From assembly GCA_963995505.1 (NCBI GenBank), contig OZ023185.1, positions 14,767,691 to 14,831,690 on the forward strand: a DNA stretch of 64,000 nt, read 5' to 3'. Shown in pieces: positions 24,417-34,104 of this stretch; within the stretch, counting starts at the first letter, position 1; each line of letters starts with the position of its first letter. This DNA is from Hypericum androsaemum (taxonomy: Eukaryota; Streptophyta; Magnoliopsida; Malpighiales; Hypericaceae). The translations under genes were made by a program, and so were the position numbers. Below the pieces are notes generated by a model that did no database searches, was not told the DNA's origin, and was given only the letters and a program-made list of their open reading frames with translations.

Positions 24417-25924
24417 TGATGAGTGTGTAAACGCTCAGTTATTTGCTAAGTAGTTTGTATATTTAAGTCGTTGTTCCGTTTGTTTTATTCTCACTCTATT
24501 AAGTTTTTGGTTGTTTTAATGCTTTCGTATGATGGAGTGGGCTTTTACCGTTCGTGATGTATTTTGTTAGGAATTTGGAGCGGTTCGTGGGCACGTGGAT
24601 CAAGGGTTGGACGACAGAACGACGCAGGCGGAAGCTAGTCGAGCTCCCTGTCGCCAGTTGACTAGCGATCGCTAGTCGAGCTCCCCGTCGCCAGTTGACT
24701 AGCGATCGCTAGTCGAGCTCCCCGTCGCCAGTTGACTAGCGATCACTAGTCGAGCTCCCCGTCGCCAGTGAACTGGCGACCGCTAGTCAGGAGTTACAGA
24801 GATTTGCGAAGACGCGAACTGGCGGCCGCAAGTCAACTAGCGGTCGCTAGTTCGCCCAAGGCAGCTTTAGTCGGGCTTCCTATTTAATTGTGATTTCGGA
24901 TTCGCTTAAGGAATTATTTGACTTTTAGCCTCCTGTTTCGGCTTTAGGACTTAAGTTATAATATTTTATATTGTTACTTGACCGACAAGACTTCCAATTT
25001 AGCCTAGCCTCCTCTAGGTTTTCCCAATTTCGGGAAAGACTTGTGGCTATATATATGCCATAGCCTATACGGTTCGGACAGTTTTTGTACGACGGCAACT
25101 GGGCACAGCTTGGAGCTTAATAAAAAGTCACGATTCCAATTAACTACGGGGAGAAGGGTTGGCAAGGCTTGACCATCACGACTAAGCTTTTTCTTCCTCT
25201 ATCTTTTATGTTAATTGATATCATGTTCTTCGTTAATCTTGTGTGCTTTGTTAACATGATTAGCGAGTAGTTCTCTTGCGAGTGCGATGCCCTAATTATG
25301 TGATTACTCATCTATGTTAGCTATGGTTTGATTATCTTTCGTAGTAGTTGTCAATTGATGATCTTAATGCTTAATCTAACTTGATCACTTAGAGTATGAT
25401 TTTAGTTGATAATAATGGACCGGAAGGCATTAGAATCAACGGAAGAGTCAATTGACATGTCTTAAAGTATTAATGAGGAATCTTGATACTAAGGGATAAC
25501 CCGATAGGAGTTAACTTCATAATTGAGTTTAGTTTAATTCTTGGTCTAATTAATGAGCGGAAGCGTTGATTAGTAATCATGAACTACTCTAGCTTAGTTT
25601 TGTCACCCTAATGAGCGGAAGCGTTAGGGAGATGCATTAGAACACTCCGGGTACTAGTTAGAACTTCATAAAAACCATAGTCTCGACATAGATGGGTAGT
25701 CCATAAGGGTATCGTGCTCGTTTATCTCCATTGATTTACAACTCGTCTTTTATTTGCGTTTCCGATCTAGTTTTATTTACTTTACAATCTTTATAATCTT
25801 TTAATTTTCTCGCTTCACATAATTATTGGCATTGATTTTGTGTTCAACCCTCAGTTCGAAACCCTACTTACTCACTATACTATTTGATTGTGCATTTAAT
25901 TGCTTATCAATTTTGCGTACATCA
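24417..25924 (+). repeat. 5' LTR of the Gag-only Gypsy element
   Basis: From TGATGAGTGTG to GCGTACATCA, 1508 bp. Contains a TATA-like GGCTATATATATGCC near 25042. Differs from the right LTR by a handful of substitutions and one extra 37-bp repeat unit. Confidence 0.95.
24634..24781 (+). repeat. 37-bp minisatellite inside the LTR
   Basis: Units start GCTAGTCGAGCTCCCCG and end GACTAGCGATC at 24634, 24671 and 24708, with a diverged fourth from 24745. The right LTR has one unit fewer (from 30337). Units contain near-palindromes built on CTAGCG/CGCTAG. Confidence 0.92.
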
Positions 25925-26038
25925 AATTGGCGCCGTCGACACGGAACTGAGATTTTAGGACATAAACTTAATAGCAATTAGTTTTGTGTGGCAAACTTGC
26001 TGATTTCGTGTGATTTCTTTTTCAGGATTCTCTAGTGC

Positions 26039-28309
26039 ATGCCAAGAACCCGGAGTGAAGGACTAGACCTTGACACAAACACTGTGCTTGAGGTTGACAT
26101 CGGAGTACTCGAAAGGGTAATTAGGCGTGAAAAGAGGGACCAAGCGAGAGCAATGGCACAAAATCAGGAAGACGGAGCGCTCCAAGCTGTAGGGGACGCT
26201 CCACGAAGAAGGACGCTGTTGGAATCATCTGTTCCTACATGGAATGGGAACCTTAATGGTCTACAACAACCACCTGTAGGTCCCCACTCGTTCCAGATTC
26301 CAGCAGCAATTGTCGGACTACTGCAAAACTCGGTCCAATTTGGCGGCTCGCCAAGCGAAGATCCTCAAGACCATCTATCTCGATTTGAAGATATCTGCAA
26401 CATCATGAAATTCCAAAATGTCGATGATGATGTCTTGAAGCTGCGCCTCTTTCACTTTTCTTTGAAAGATCGAGCTCGTGCTTGGTACAACAAGTTGAAA
26501 GGAGAGACGATTCAGAGTTGGAATGATCTGGCTCATGCTTTCCTCCGAAAGTTCTTTTCTATGGCCAAGTCATCCAAACTCTTGCAAGAAATCAACACGT
26601 TCATCCAAGGAGATGGGGAGAGCATCTATGAAGCATGGGAACGGTTCACGGATCTCCAAAGTGCCTTCCCTCAACATGGTATAACTCAAGACAACCTCAT
26701 GAAAATCTTCTACAATGGGTTAGATGGCCCATCCCGTGACCATATTGATGCCTCCTCTCAAGGGGTATTCTTGAGGAAGACTGCTGATGAAGCTGCTCGC
26801 TTAATGGAGGAAATGGCTGAAGTCAATGGTATGTGGCCAAAAGAACGTGCTAGGCAACCATGTAAGGAAGCAGCCCGAGGAGTACTCACAGTAAATGCCA
26901 ACATGAAGCTCGAAGCTCAAATAGAAGCACTTACCAAAAGACTTGACAAGTTGACCAAGGACAAGGAACAGACAGCTGTGGTGCAAGATACTTGTCAGCT
27001 TTGCAAAGGGGCACATCCCACAACTGACTGTCCAATGTTGGAAGAGATCCATGCCATTGCTGATAGAACACCACCAGGAATGGGTTACTCACAACAAGCT
27101 AATGCTCATCCAAATTTCTCTCGATTTGGTCAGCAAGCACACAACACTAGTGCCCAGCAAGACTCCAGGAAACCATATTTGGGCGAGCAAGTCAAAGAAA
27201 TGGGTGACAAGATCGATAAGTTAGTGGGGGTAGTCCAGCAGTCCATCCAACAACAAAGTATAACTGTGCAGCGGCTGGATCGTTGTGAAGCACGTCAACA
27301 AGAGTTTGAGATATACTTAAAGGGGCAAGCCACACAACTCCAGAAGATGGAGATCGAACTCGAAAATTTGGCTGCAGCAAATACTCAAAGGGAAATAGGT
27401 GCTCTACCCAGCAACACCGAGTCGAACCCGCGAGGACAGGTGATGGCCATCACAGTGAGGAGTGTGGACGAGGATGATGAACCATATATTCCTCCACCAC
27501 CTTATGTCCCTCCACCTCCATTCCCGCAAAGACTCCGGAGAAAGCCACCACTTGAGAACAAATCCTCTTCAAAAGAATGTGCCAAACCAATCAAGCCAGC
27601 CATCGAGGAGGAGGTAGTTACTGAAAAGAAGGAGCCACCAGTCTATATTAGTGAACAAGAGGATTCTTATATTCCTCCACCATCACCTCAACAAGTCAAG
27701 AAAGTAGCAGTGATCGATGAGAAGGCCCTTGAATTCATAGCGACAATGGAAGAAATTCAAAGCCATGTCTCTTTCTTGGAGATGTTAGATAAAAGGCCAC
27801 AATATGCTGAGTTTTTGAAGGAGATCATCGCGAGGAAGAAGAGGCAGAATGATGGCAAGACGACTCCTTTGGTAGAAAATGACATACCGCCAAAACTAGA
27901 AGATCCATGGAGTTTCACTATTCCTTGTACTATTGACGGTATTCAGTTTCCACATTGTTTATGTGATTTGGGTGCCAATATTAATCTTATGCCTTTGGCT
28001 ACTTTCAGGAAACTCAATTTAGGAGATATCAAACCTACATCTATGATGATAGAGCTTGCAGATCACACTAAGAAGAAACCACATGGAATTGTGGAAGATG
28101 TGCTAATCAAAATCGACAAGTCTCTTATACCCGTAGACTTTGTAGTGCTGGACTACGTTGTAGATGCAAGTTGTCCATTAATTCTAGGACGTCCATTCCT
28201 CAACACTTGTCATGCAATGGTAGATGTTCACAAGGGCAAGCTACTTCTCCGCATAGGCCCAGATGAAATAGATTTCCAAGTAACCGATAAGCGCCTCCAT
28301 CCACCATAG
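26039..28309 (+). CDS. Gag-protease polyprotein of the Gypsy element
   Basis: 756 codons, open throughout. A retrotransposon Gag domain spans roughly residues 95-230, with a core around FSLKDRARAWYNKL. A zinc finger of form C-x2-C-x3-H-x4-C (CQLCKGAHPTTDC) follows near residue 320. Then come a Gln-rich coiled segment, a Pro-rich linker (PPPPYVPPPPFPQ) and a retropepsin-like domain near residues 630-750. The protease has DLGANINLMP in place of the usual DSG and ends with LILGRPFLNT, both typical of Athila-lineage proteins. It would form the particle and process Gag. The intact frame and near-identical LTRs suggest recent activity with enzymes supplied in trans. Start at MPRTRSEG, 115 bp after the LTR; no better upstream ATG is seen. 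Confidence 0.9.
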   Translation: MPRTRSEGLDLDTNTVLEVDIGVLERVIRREKRDQARAMAQNQEDGALQAVGDAPRRRTLLESSVPTWNGNLNGLQQPPVGPHSFQIPAAIVGLLQNSVQFGGSPSEDPQDHLSRFEDICNIMKFQNVDDDVLKLRLFHFSLKDRARAWYNKLKGETIQSWNDLAHAFLRKFFSMAKSSKLLQEINTFIQGDGESIYEAWERFTDLQSAFPQHGITQDNLMKIFYNGLDGPSRDHIDASSQGVFLRKTADEAARLMEEMAEVNGMWPKERARQPCKEAARGVLTVNANMKLEAQIEALTKRLDKLTKDKEQTAVVQDTCQLCKGAHPTTDCPMLEEIHAIADRTPPGMGYSQQANAHPNFSRFGQQAHNTSAQQDSRKPYLGEQVKEMGDKIDKLVGVVQQSIQQQSITVQRLDRCEARQQEFEIYLKGQATQLQKMEIELENLAAANTQREIGALPSNTESNPRGQVMAITVRSVDEDDEPYIPPPPYVPPPPFPQRLRRKPPLENKSSSKECAKPIKPAIEEEVVTEKKEPPVYISEQEDSYIPPPSPQQVKKVAVIDEKALEFIATMEEIQSHVSFLEMLDKRPQYAEFLKEIIARKKRQNDGKTTPLVENDIPPKLEDPWSFTIPCTIDGIQFPHCLCDLGANINLMPLATFRKLNLGDIKPTSMMIELADHTKKKPHGIVEDVLIKIDKSLIPVDFVVLDYVVDASCPLILGRPFLNTCHAMVDVHKGKLLLRIGPDEIDFQVTDKRLHPP

Positions 28310-28312
28310 TGC

Positions 28313-30119
28313 CACAAGGAGTAACAAAGTCAAGCTAACGACTCTAAATTAGCATGTTTAGTATTTAATTTTTCTTTTATGTTTGTATTTGCTTCAGTAT
28401 TGTTATTTTGATTTAGTGTTTTAATGGCCTTCGCAGGAGGTTTCAAAAAGAGAAAATTGAGCTGCAGCAGAATTCGCCAGTCCATACACAAACTTTGTTG
28501 TGCACAAAGACAATTAGAGCAAAACACCACCAACCTTCCCCACCACCTCCTATCAATTGACAGGGCAGTACCAGTCCTTTCCTCTGTTCCTCTATGTTAT
28601 GTGTCTGTTTTGTGCCTCGTGATGTTCATGTTCGTACGTGTGATGTTGTTGTTGTCTTGGCCCTACATTGAGGACAATGTGTTCAATAAGTGTGGGGGGG
28701 TCAACGTGCGGTTTCATTGTGGTTTGGCATATGTGATGGGGTCTAGATTTGAATTTAGGATTGTGTTTGTGATTGAAGTGGTGTATTTAAAGCAAATGAT
28801 GAATCTCCCCCTTGAATTTTTGAACTTTTGTTAGAAGTTAAATCCCATACCATGTTAGGAATCAAGCCTGAGTATGATGAGTAGGGACGTGTAGGAACAA
28901 CACCCTTGGTTGTTTAGGTTAGTGGTTGCACTTGGTAGATTATACTAGCAGCATTGATGAGTGACCTTGTGAGATTTTAGAGCCGAAGGAGGAGACAACC
29001 GTCTCTGCATAGCATGAGGTGCCTACATTGCTCCGGTCATCGGGTTTCATGCCATCACTTGGTACCGTTTTGGTGGTGTGGGTGTAAGTGACAGGACGGG
29101 GGCCATCTTTGATTTTGAGCCTAGAGCCTTAGAGCTGAAAACCCTGTATATCTCTTGTTTAAACACGTTGAGCTTAAGCCTTTTTCCTTGAAATATTATA
29201 TGTAAGCCAATATGTAAGCCCTATATCCACAATCTTACCCACCTTTGATCACTTTGGTCCGAGGATGCATTAGGTCTTAATCTTTGGGGTATTATTGTAA
29301 GGGTTCATTTGATAGAATAGCTCGGGAATAAACAATGGGGGTAATGGGTAGAATTGAGGCCGATAAAGAAGCCGAGACCAGTTGCCTTTGATGTGTAATG
29401 TGCTGAATGCATGAGATTGAGTAAGGTTGTGAAAAGGAAAAAAAAAAGAAAGAAAAAAAGAAAAGTGAAGGAAAAGAAGAAGAAAAAAGTGAAAAAGTGA
29501 TGAAAAGGGAATGGAAAAGTTGGAAATGGAACAAACGTTGAATGAGGGAAAGTGGAAAGTTTGGAAAGAGGTTGGAAAGTGAATAAATGGCACGGCTCGA
29601 GCTAAGTGGTCAATAGGATTTGGGTGTAATCTTGGGATGAGTGCATATTAGATATAGTGTGAGGTATTTAGAGTAGACGAGAGCTAGAATATTTTTGTGA
29701 GCTCCTCGGCTGGGTGGTTTAGCTACCTTCCACATATATTATCCTCACCTGACCCTAACCCCATTACAACCCAATGAGAAGTTCCCTTGATCATGAGCCC
29801 CACATTTATCGAGGCACCACTGAGTGAGACGTATGAAACTTTGAGATCCCGGACGTGTACGCGAGTGATAGGTAGTTGACTACTCATATATGTGAGCTTA
29901 AATTTCTGAACCTCTGAGTGGTCAACCTTCTAGTGTAATCTACTAAGTGCGAAAACTGGGTTAAACCATTAAGGATGCGGTGTCTACACGTTCTTACTCC
30001 TTGTGCTCAGGTAAGTGAACTACTTGGTTATGGGGTGGGGTTTTAATAAGAGTTTGAAAGTTTGGGGTGTGTCTGATGCACCTTACTTGAGGACAAGCAA
30101 GGAAATAAGTGTGGGGGTG
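28313..30119 (+). other. Non-coding 3' internal region of the Gypsy element
   Basis: 1.8 kb without a recognised domain; a frame at 28424-28834 shows no family resemblance. It holds an A/G-rich run (29436-29500) and two polypurine-like blocks: GAGGACAATGTG... AAGTGTGGGGGGG at about 28669-28701, and a similar one immediately before the 3' LTR at about 30090-30119. Confidence 0.7.
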
Positions 30120-31590
30120 TGATGAGTGTGTAAACGCTCAGTTATTTGCTAAGTAGTTTGTATATTTAAGTCGTTGTTCCGTTTGTTTTATTCTCACTCT
30201 ATTAAGTTTTTGGTTGTTTTAATGCTTTCGTATGATGGAGTGGGCTTTTACCGTTCGTGATGTATTTTGTTAGGAATTTGGAGCGGTTCGTGGGCACGTG
30301 GATCAAGGTTTGGACGACAGAACGACGCAGGCGGAAGCTAGTCGAGCTCCCCGTCGCCAGTTGACTAGCGATCGCTAGTCGAGCTCCCCGTCGCCAGTTG
30401 ACTAGCGATCGCTAGTCGAGCTCCCCGTCGCCAGTGAACTGGCGACCGCTAGTCGGGAGTTACAGAGATTTGCGAAGACGCGAACTGGCGGCCGCAAGTC
30501 AACTAGCGGTCGCTAGTTCGCCCAAGGCAGCTTTAGTCGGGCTTCCTATTTAATTGTGATTTCGGATTCGCTTAAGGAATTATTTGACTTTTAGCCTCCT
30601 GTTTCGGCTTTAGGACTTAAGTTATAATATTTTATATTGTTACTTGACCAACAAGACTTCCAATTTAGCCTAGCCTCCTCTAGGTTTTCCCAATTTCGGG
30701 AAAGACTTGTGGCTATATATATGCCATAGCCTATACGGTTCGGACAGTTTTTGTACGACGGCAACTGGGCACAGCTTGGAGCTTAATAAAAAGTCACGAT
30801 TCCAATTAACTACGGGGAGAAGGGTTGGCAAGGCTTGACCATCACGACTAAGCTTTTTCTTCCTCTATCTTTTATGTTAATTGATATCATGTTCTTCGTT
30901 AATCTTGTGTGCTTTGTTAACATGATTAGCGAGTAGTTCTCTTGCGAGTGCGATGCCCTAATTATGTGATTACTCATCTATGTTAGCTATGGTTTGATTA
31001 TCTTTCGTAGTAGTTGTCAATTGATGATCTTAATGCTTAATCTAACTTGATCACTTAGAGTATGATTTTAGTTGATAATAATGGACCGGAAGGCATTAGA
31101 ATCAACGGAAGAGTCAATTGACATGTCTTAAAGTATTAATGAGGAATCTTGATACTAAGGGATAACCCGATAGGAGTTAACTTCATAATTGAGTTTAGTT
31201 TAATTCTTGGTCTAATTAATGAGCGGAAGCGTTGATTAGTAATCATGAACTACTCTAGCTTAGTTTTGTCACCCTAATGAGCGGAAGCGTTAGGGAGATG
31301 CATTAGAACACTCCGGGTACTAGTTAGAACTTCATAAAAACCATAGTCTCGGCATAGATGGGTAGTCCATAAGGGTATCGTGCTCGTTTATCTCCATTGA
31401 TTTACAACTCGTCTTTTATTTGCGTTTCCGATCTAGTTTTATTTACTTTACAATCTTTATAATCTTTTAATTTTCTCGCTTCACATAATTATTGGCATTG
31501 ATTTTGTGTTCAACCCTCAGTTCGAAACCCTACTTACTCACTATACTATTTGATTGTGCATTTAATTGCTTATCAATTTTGCGTACATCA
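30120..31590 (+). repeat. 3' LTR of the Gag-only Gypsy element
   Basis: 1471 bp, nearly identical to the left LTR except for the missing 37-bp unit and a few substitutions. Followed by the target duplication ATATT. Confidence 0.95.
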
Positions 31591-31754
31591 ATATTGGTTT
31601 CGAATGTAGTGATATTGGTTTCTGAAGGTAGTGATATTGGTTTGCGAATGTAATGATATTGGTTTTCGAAAGCAGTGATATTAGTTTCCGAACGCAGTGA
31701 TATTGGTTTTCGAACGTAGTAATATTAGTTTTCGAATTTAGTGATATTAATTTT
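31591..31754 (+). repeat. Minisatellite with GATATTGGTTT core, right part
   Basis: Seven to eight more imperfect units, many with CGAACGTAG-type linkers. They continue the array interrupted at 24416 and then fade into AT-rich sequence. Confidence 0.9.
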
Positions 31755-32244
31755 CTATTGAATTTTTATTCTTTGGTTATTTGAATTTATTTAAAAAAAT
31801 CTCGTAATTGGTAGGATTTTTGAAGTTCACAAAAATTTAAAGAGAGAGAGAATTTCTTCCTCTTTTCACGTGAGATTGGTTTAAATTTTTTTAACCTTTT
31901 TAGTCTTTCCATAAAAAAGTGTGCATCTCTCTTTTTGTTTTTATTAGTTTTCCAATTTTACCCTTAGCTACTTTATTAATACCTAAATTGCCACAATCTC
32001 TCTTTTAGTCTCCAAATTTGGAGACTACCTTTGTCCCCATGAAATCTTCCCTCGGTTCAATGATCCAAAAAAATGCAAATCTTGTGACGGGGCGAATCGA
32101 TCGAAATGGAAGTCGATCCGTCGTCATCCGGTTTGCTCCAAGTTGGAAAGCACGAGGGGGGTTGATTTTCCAAAAGGGGGTTGATTTTCCCGACAATTCC
32201 CTGAATGGGGTTGTCAGGGAATGTATTCCTTATCTGGGGTTGAG
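31755..32244. other. AT-rich spacer leading into the 36-bp repeats
   Basis: No gene recognised. The open frame 32018-32587 starts here but gains its length from the repeats that follow. Confidence 0.5.
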
Positions 32245-32496
32245 CCGGAAACCGCTACGGTTGGAGCATTTTTTGGTTACCAAAAACCGCTCCCGTGGGG
32301 GCGTTATTTCTTATACCAAAACCGCTCCGGGCGGACCAATTTGTTTCATACCACAAACCGCTCCGGAGGGACCGATTTGTTTCATGCCACAAACCGCTCC
32401 GGACGGACCATTTTCTTTCATGCCGCAAAACGCTCCCACGGGAGCGTTTTCCTTCATGCCAGAAAACGCTCCCGCGGGAGCGTTTTCTTTCATGCC
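32245..32496. repeat. Seven 36-bp tandem repeats with palindromic cores
   Basis: Units start at 32245, 32281, 32317, 32353, 32389, 32425 and 32461. Each carries AAACCGCTCC or AAACGCTCC followed 3-4 bp later by its complement (GGAGCG or a decayed form), then TTTCTTTCATGCC. The sixth and seventh hold the best dyads, CGCTCCCACGGGAGCG and CGCTCCCGCGGGAGCG. Because 36 is a multiple of three and the units lack stops, frames on both strands stay open (for example 32018-32587 plus and 32595-32311 minus). I therefore do not call a gene. Related decayed words recur at 32842-33045. Confidence 0.92.
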
Positions 32497-33133
32497 AAAA
32501 CCTTTTTGGAGCAATTTTTTTACCAAAAATCCCACTAATTTAATTCCAATTGTCCCATTTAAACCAGACCCCGGATTATATACGTAAGTTTGCAATAAAT
32601 CTCTTAAATTTTTTTCGTAATAAGATTCTGTTATTTTTTTAACTTTTACCTGTATAATATATAATATATATGGTAGTATAAGTTATTGGGCAATTAACAT
32701 CTGTAATAACGAGTCCACCCCGGTAAAACATCCACAATATACGATAGAAACTTTTAATTTATTTTGTTAATTATCTGAAAACTATAAAATTAAAATTGAA
32801 GGCTTAAAAAACAATAAAGCAACGAAAACTCATTACAAAAATGCTGCCACAAACCGCTGTCCGGGGAGCGTTATGTTTTTAACCAGAAACTGCTTGGTTA
32901 AAAAGAAAACGCTCCATCGGAAGCAGTTTTTGGTTGAATAGAAAAATTTTTGGTAAAAAACAAAACGCCGGTTTGTGGTACAATTTTTATACCAAACATT
33001 CCATCAAACCGGCCAAAAACTGGTCCACAGCGTTTTGAATATACCAAAAACCCATGGACCATTTTTTTATCCCGCAATTCAATTCCAATTGTCTCATTTA
33101 AACGGTCTTAACCATTATACATGTAAGCTTGCA
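32497..33133. other. Spacer with decayed relatives of the 36-bp unit
   Basis: Words such as CCACAAACCGCTG, AACGCTCCATCGG and CAAAACGCCGGTTTGTGG between 32842 and 32985 look like scattered, diverged units. No gene seen. Confidence 0.5.
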
Positions 33134-33449
33134 AACCGGGTAAAATATTCAATATTTATCGAGTAAACTATTCTATATAACCGGGTAAACTATTCGATAT
33201 AATCGAGTAAACTATTCTATATAACCTAGTAAACCATTCGATATAACCGAGTAAAGTATTCGATATAACCGGAAAAATAATTCTATATAACCGAAAAAAC
33301 TATTCGATATAACCAAGTAAACTATTCGATATTTACCGAGAAAACCATTCGATATAACTGAGTAAACTATTCGATACAACCGGATAAACTATTCGATATA
33401 AGAAAGTACACCATTCAATATAATCGGATAAACTATTTAATAACATCAA
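33134..33449. repeat. 22-bp minisatellite, about 14 units
   Basis: Consensus AACCGAGTAAACTATTCGATAT in phase over about 316 bp, with frequent single changes (ACCGGGTAAA, ACCATTCGATAT). Confidence 0.93.
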
Positions 33450-33853
33450 TTACACAAGTCAAAGTCAAATAGGAACACCAATTAACACCAAGAACACTTC
33501 AACCTCTCAACACCAAAAATACTTCAAGTAATACCAACTCAAACACAGAAAAATAAACGCCAGTTACACAAGTTAAATAGGAACATGAACCCTAAAAAAT
33601 TTCTAACACAAATCTTCAATGCCAATCCACCTCACAAACTCAGATTACAACACCTGCTGCACCTCGACCAATTCTCACAAACCCAGATTACAAGCCAAAG
33701 CATAATGCATCGATGACAAGGGCATGAACATCACAGTAAGTAGCAAATCCCACCAAAGCCCCCTTTTACCCCTCCCAAGCTCTACTAATTACATACCGCT
33801 GCCATTCCCCTACCACCACTCGAGTAACCGCCGTCACAATTCAAAGGAAGCGA
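33450..33853. other. Spacer between minisatellite and gene fragment
   Basis: No gene recognised. Ends in a sequence resembling a plant gene leader just before an ATG at 33854. Confidence 0.4.
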
Positions 33854-34104
33854 CGATGGCGATCGGTACCTGAAATTGAACCCCGCGGGCCACAACGTCC
33901 AGTCCCGGTTCGAGGTGATCCACAAGCTCGAAAGCCTCCTCGCCGGTACCCCCGTCGACTACATCCTCGCATACGTTTCCGACCTTGGTGATTACCGCGC
34001 GCTCGAGCAGCTCTGCCGTATCCTCCGGCTCCTGTCGTCGCTTAAGGTTGTGTCTGTGCTCCCCCACCCGATCCGGGACCTGACGCCGCTCTCCCTCCTC
34101 CCCA
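33854..34104 (+). pseudogene. 5' fragment of a leucine-rich repeat gene (STK11-interacting/dynein light chain-like family)
   Basis: ATGGCGATC (MAI) matches the start of plant LRR proteins annotated as STK11-interacting or outer-arm dynein light chain-like. The reading frame then jumps: about 25 expected codons are missing and the frame changes before LKLNPAGHNVQSRFEV. From there the match is good through ESLLAGTPVDYI, SDLGDYRALEQL and SLKVVSVLP to PLSLLP at 34104, where it ends abruptly before the leucine-rich repeats. So this is a short first-exon scrap with an internal deletion. Family naming is from memory of homologues and needs a search. Confidence 0.6.

Larger units (their letters stand above)
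24417..31590 (+). mobile_element. Non-autonomous Gypsy-type LTR retrotransposon carrying only Gag-protease
   Basis: LTRs of 1508 and 1471 bp flank one long open frame. The target duplication ATATT is at 24412-24416 and 31591-31595. The start of the internal region reads TTGGCGCCGTCGACACGG, resembling Athila-type primer sites. AAGTGTGGGGGTG precedes the right LTR as the polypurine tract. LTR ends are TGATGAG and CATCA. No reverse transcriptase, RNase H or integrase exists between the end of gag-protease (28309) and the 3' LTR. This matches the published TR-GAG class, which must borrow enzymes from a related Athila-like element. The LTRs are almost identical, so the insertion is young. Confidence 0.93.

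Noticed and set aside
28424..28834. Possible envelope-like gene in the Gypsy element
   Set aside because: A single hydrophobic frame without recognisable domain, interrupted by a polypurine-like block.
32018..32587. A repetitive 189-residue protein gene
   Set aside because: Openness follows from stop-free 36-bp repeats and holds on other frames too; no codon bias, promoter or homologue visible.
23071..33449. CRISPR-like regular repeats
   Set aside because: Direct repeats here are contiguous minisatellites without unique spacers, in a plant nuclear genome.
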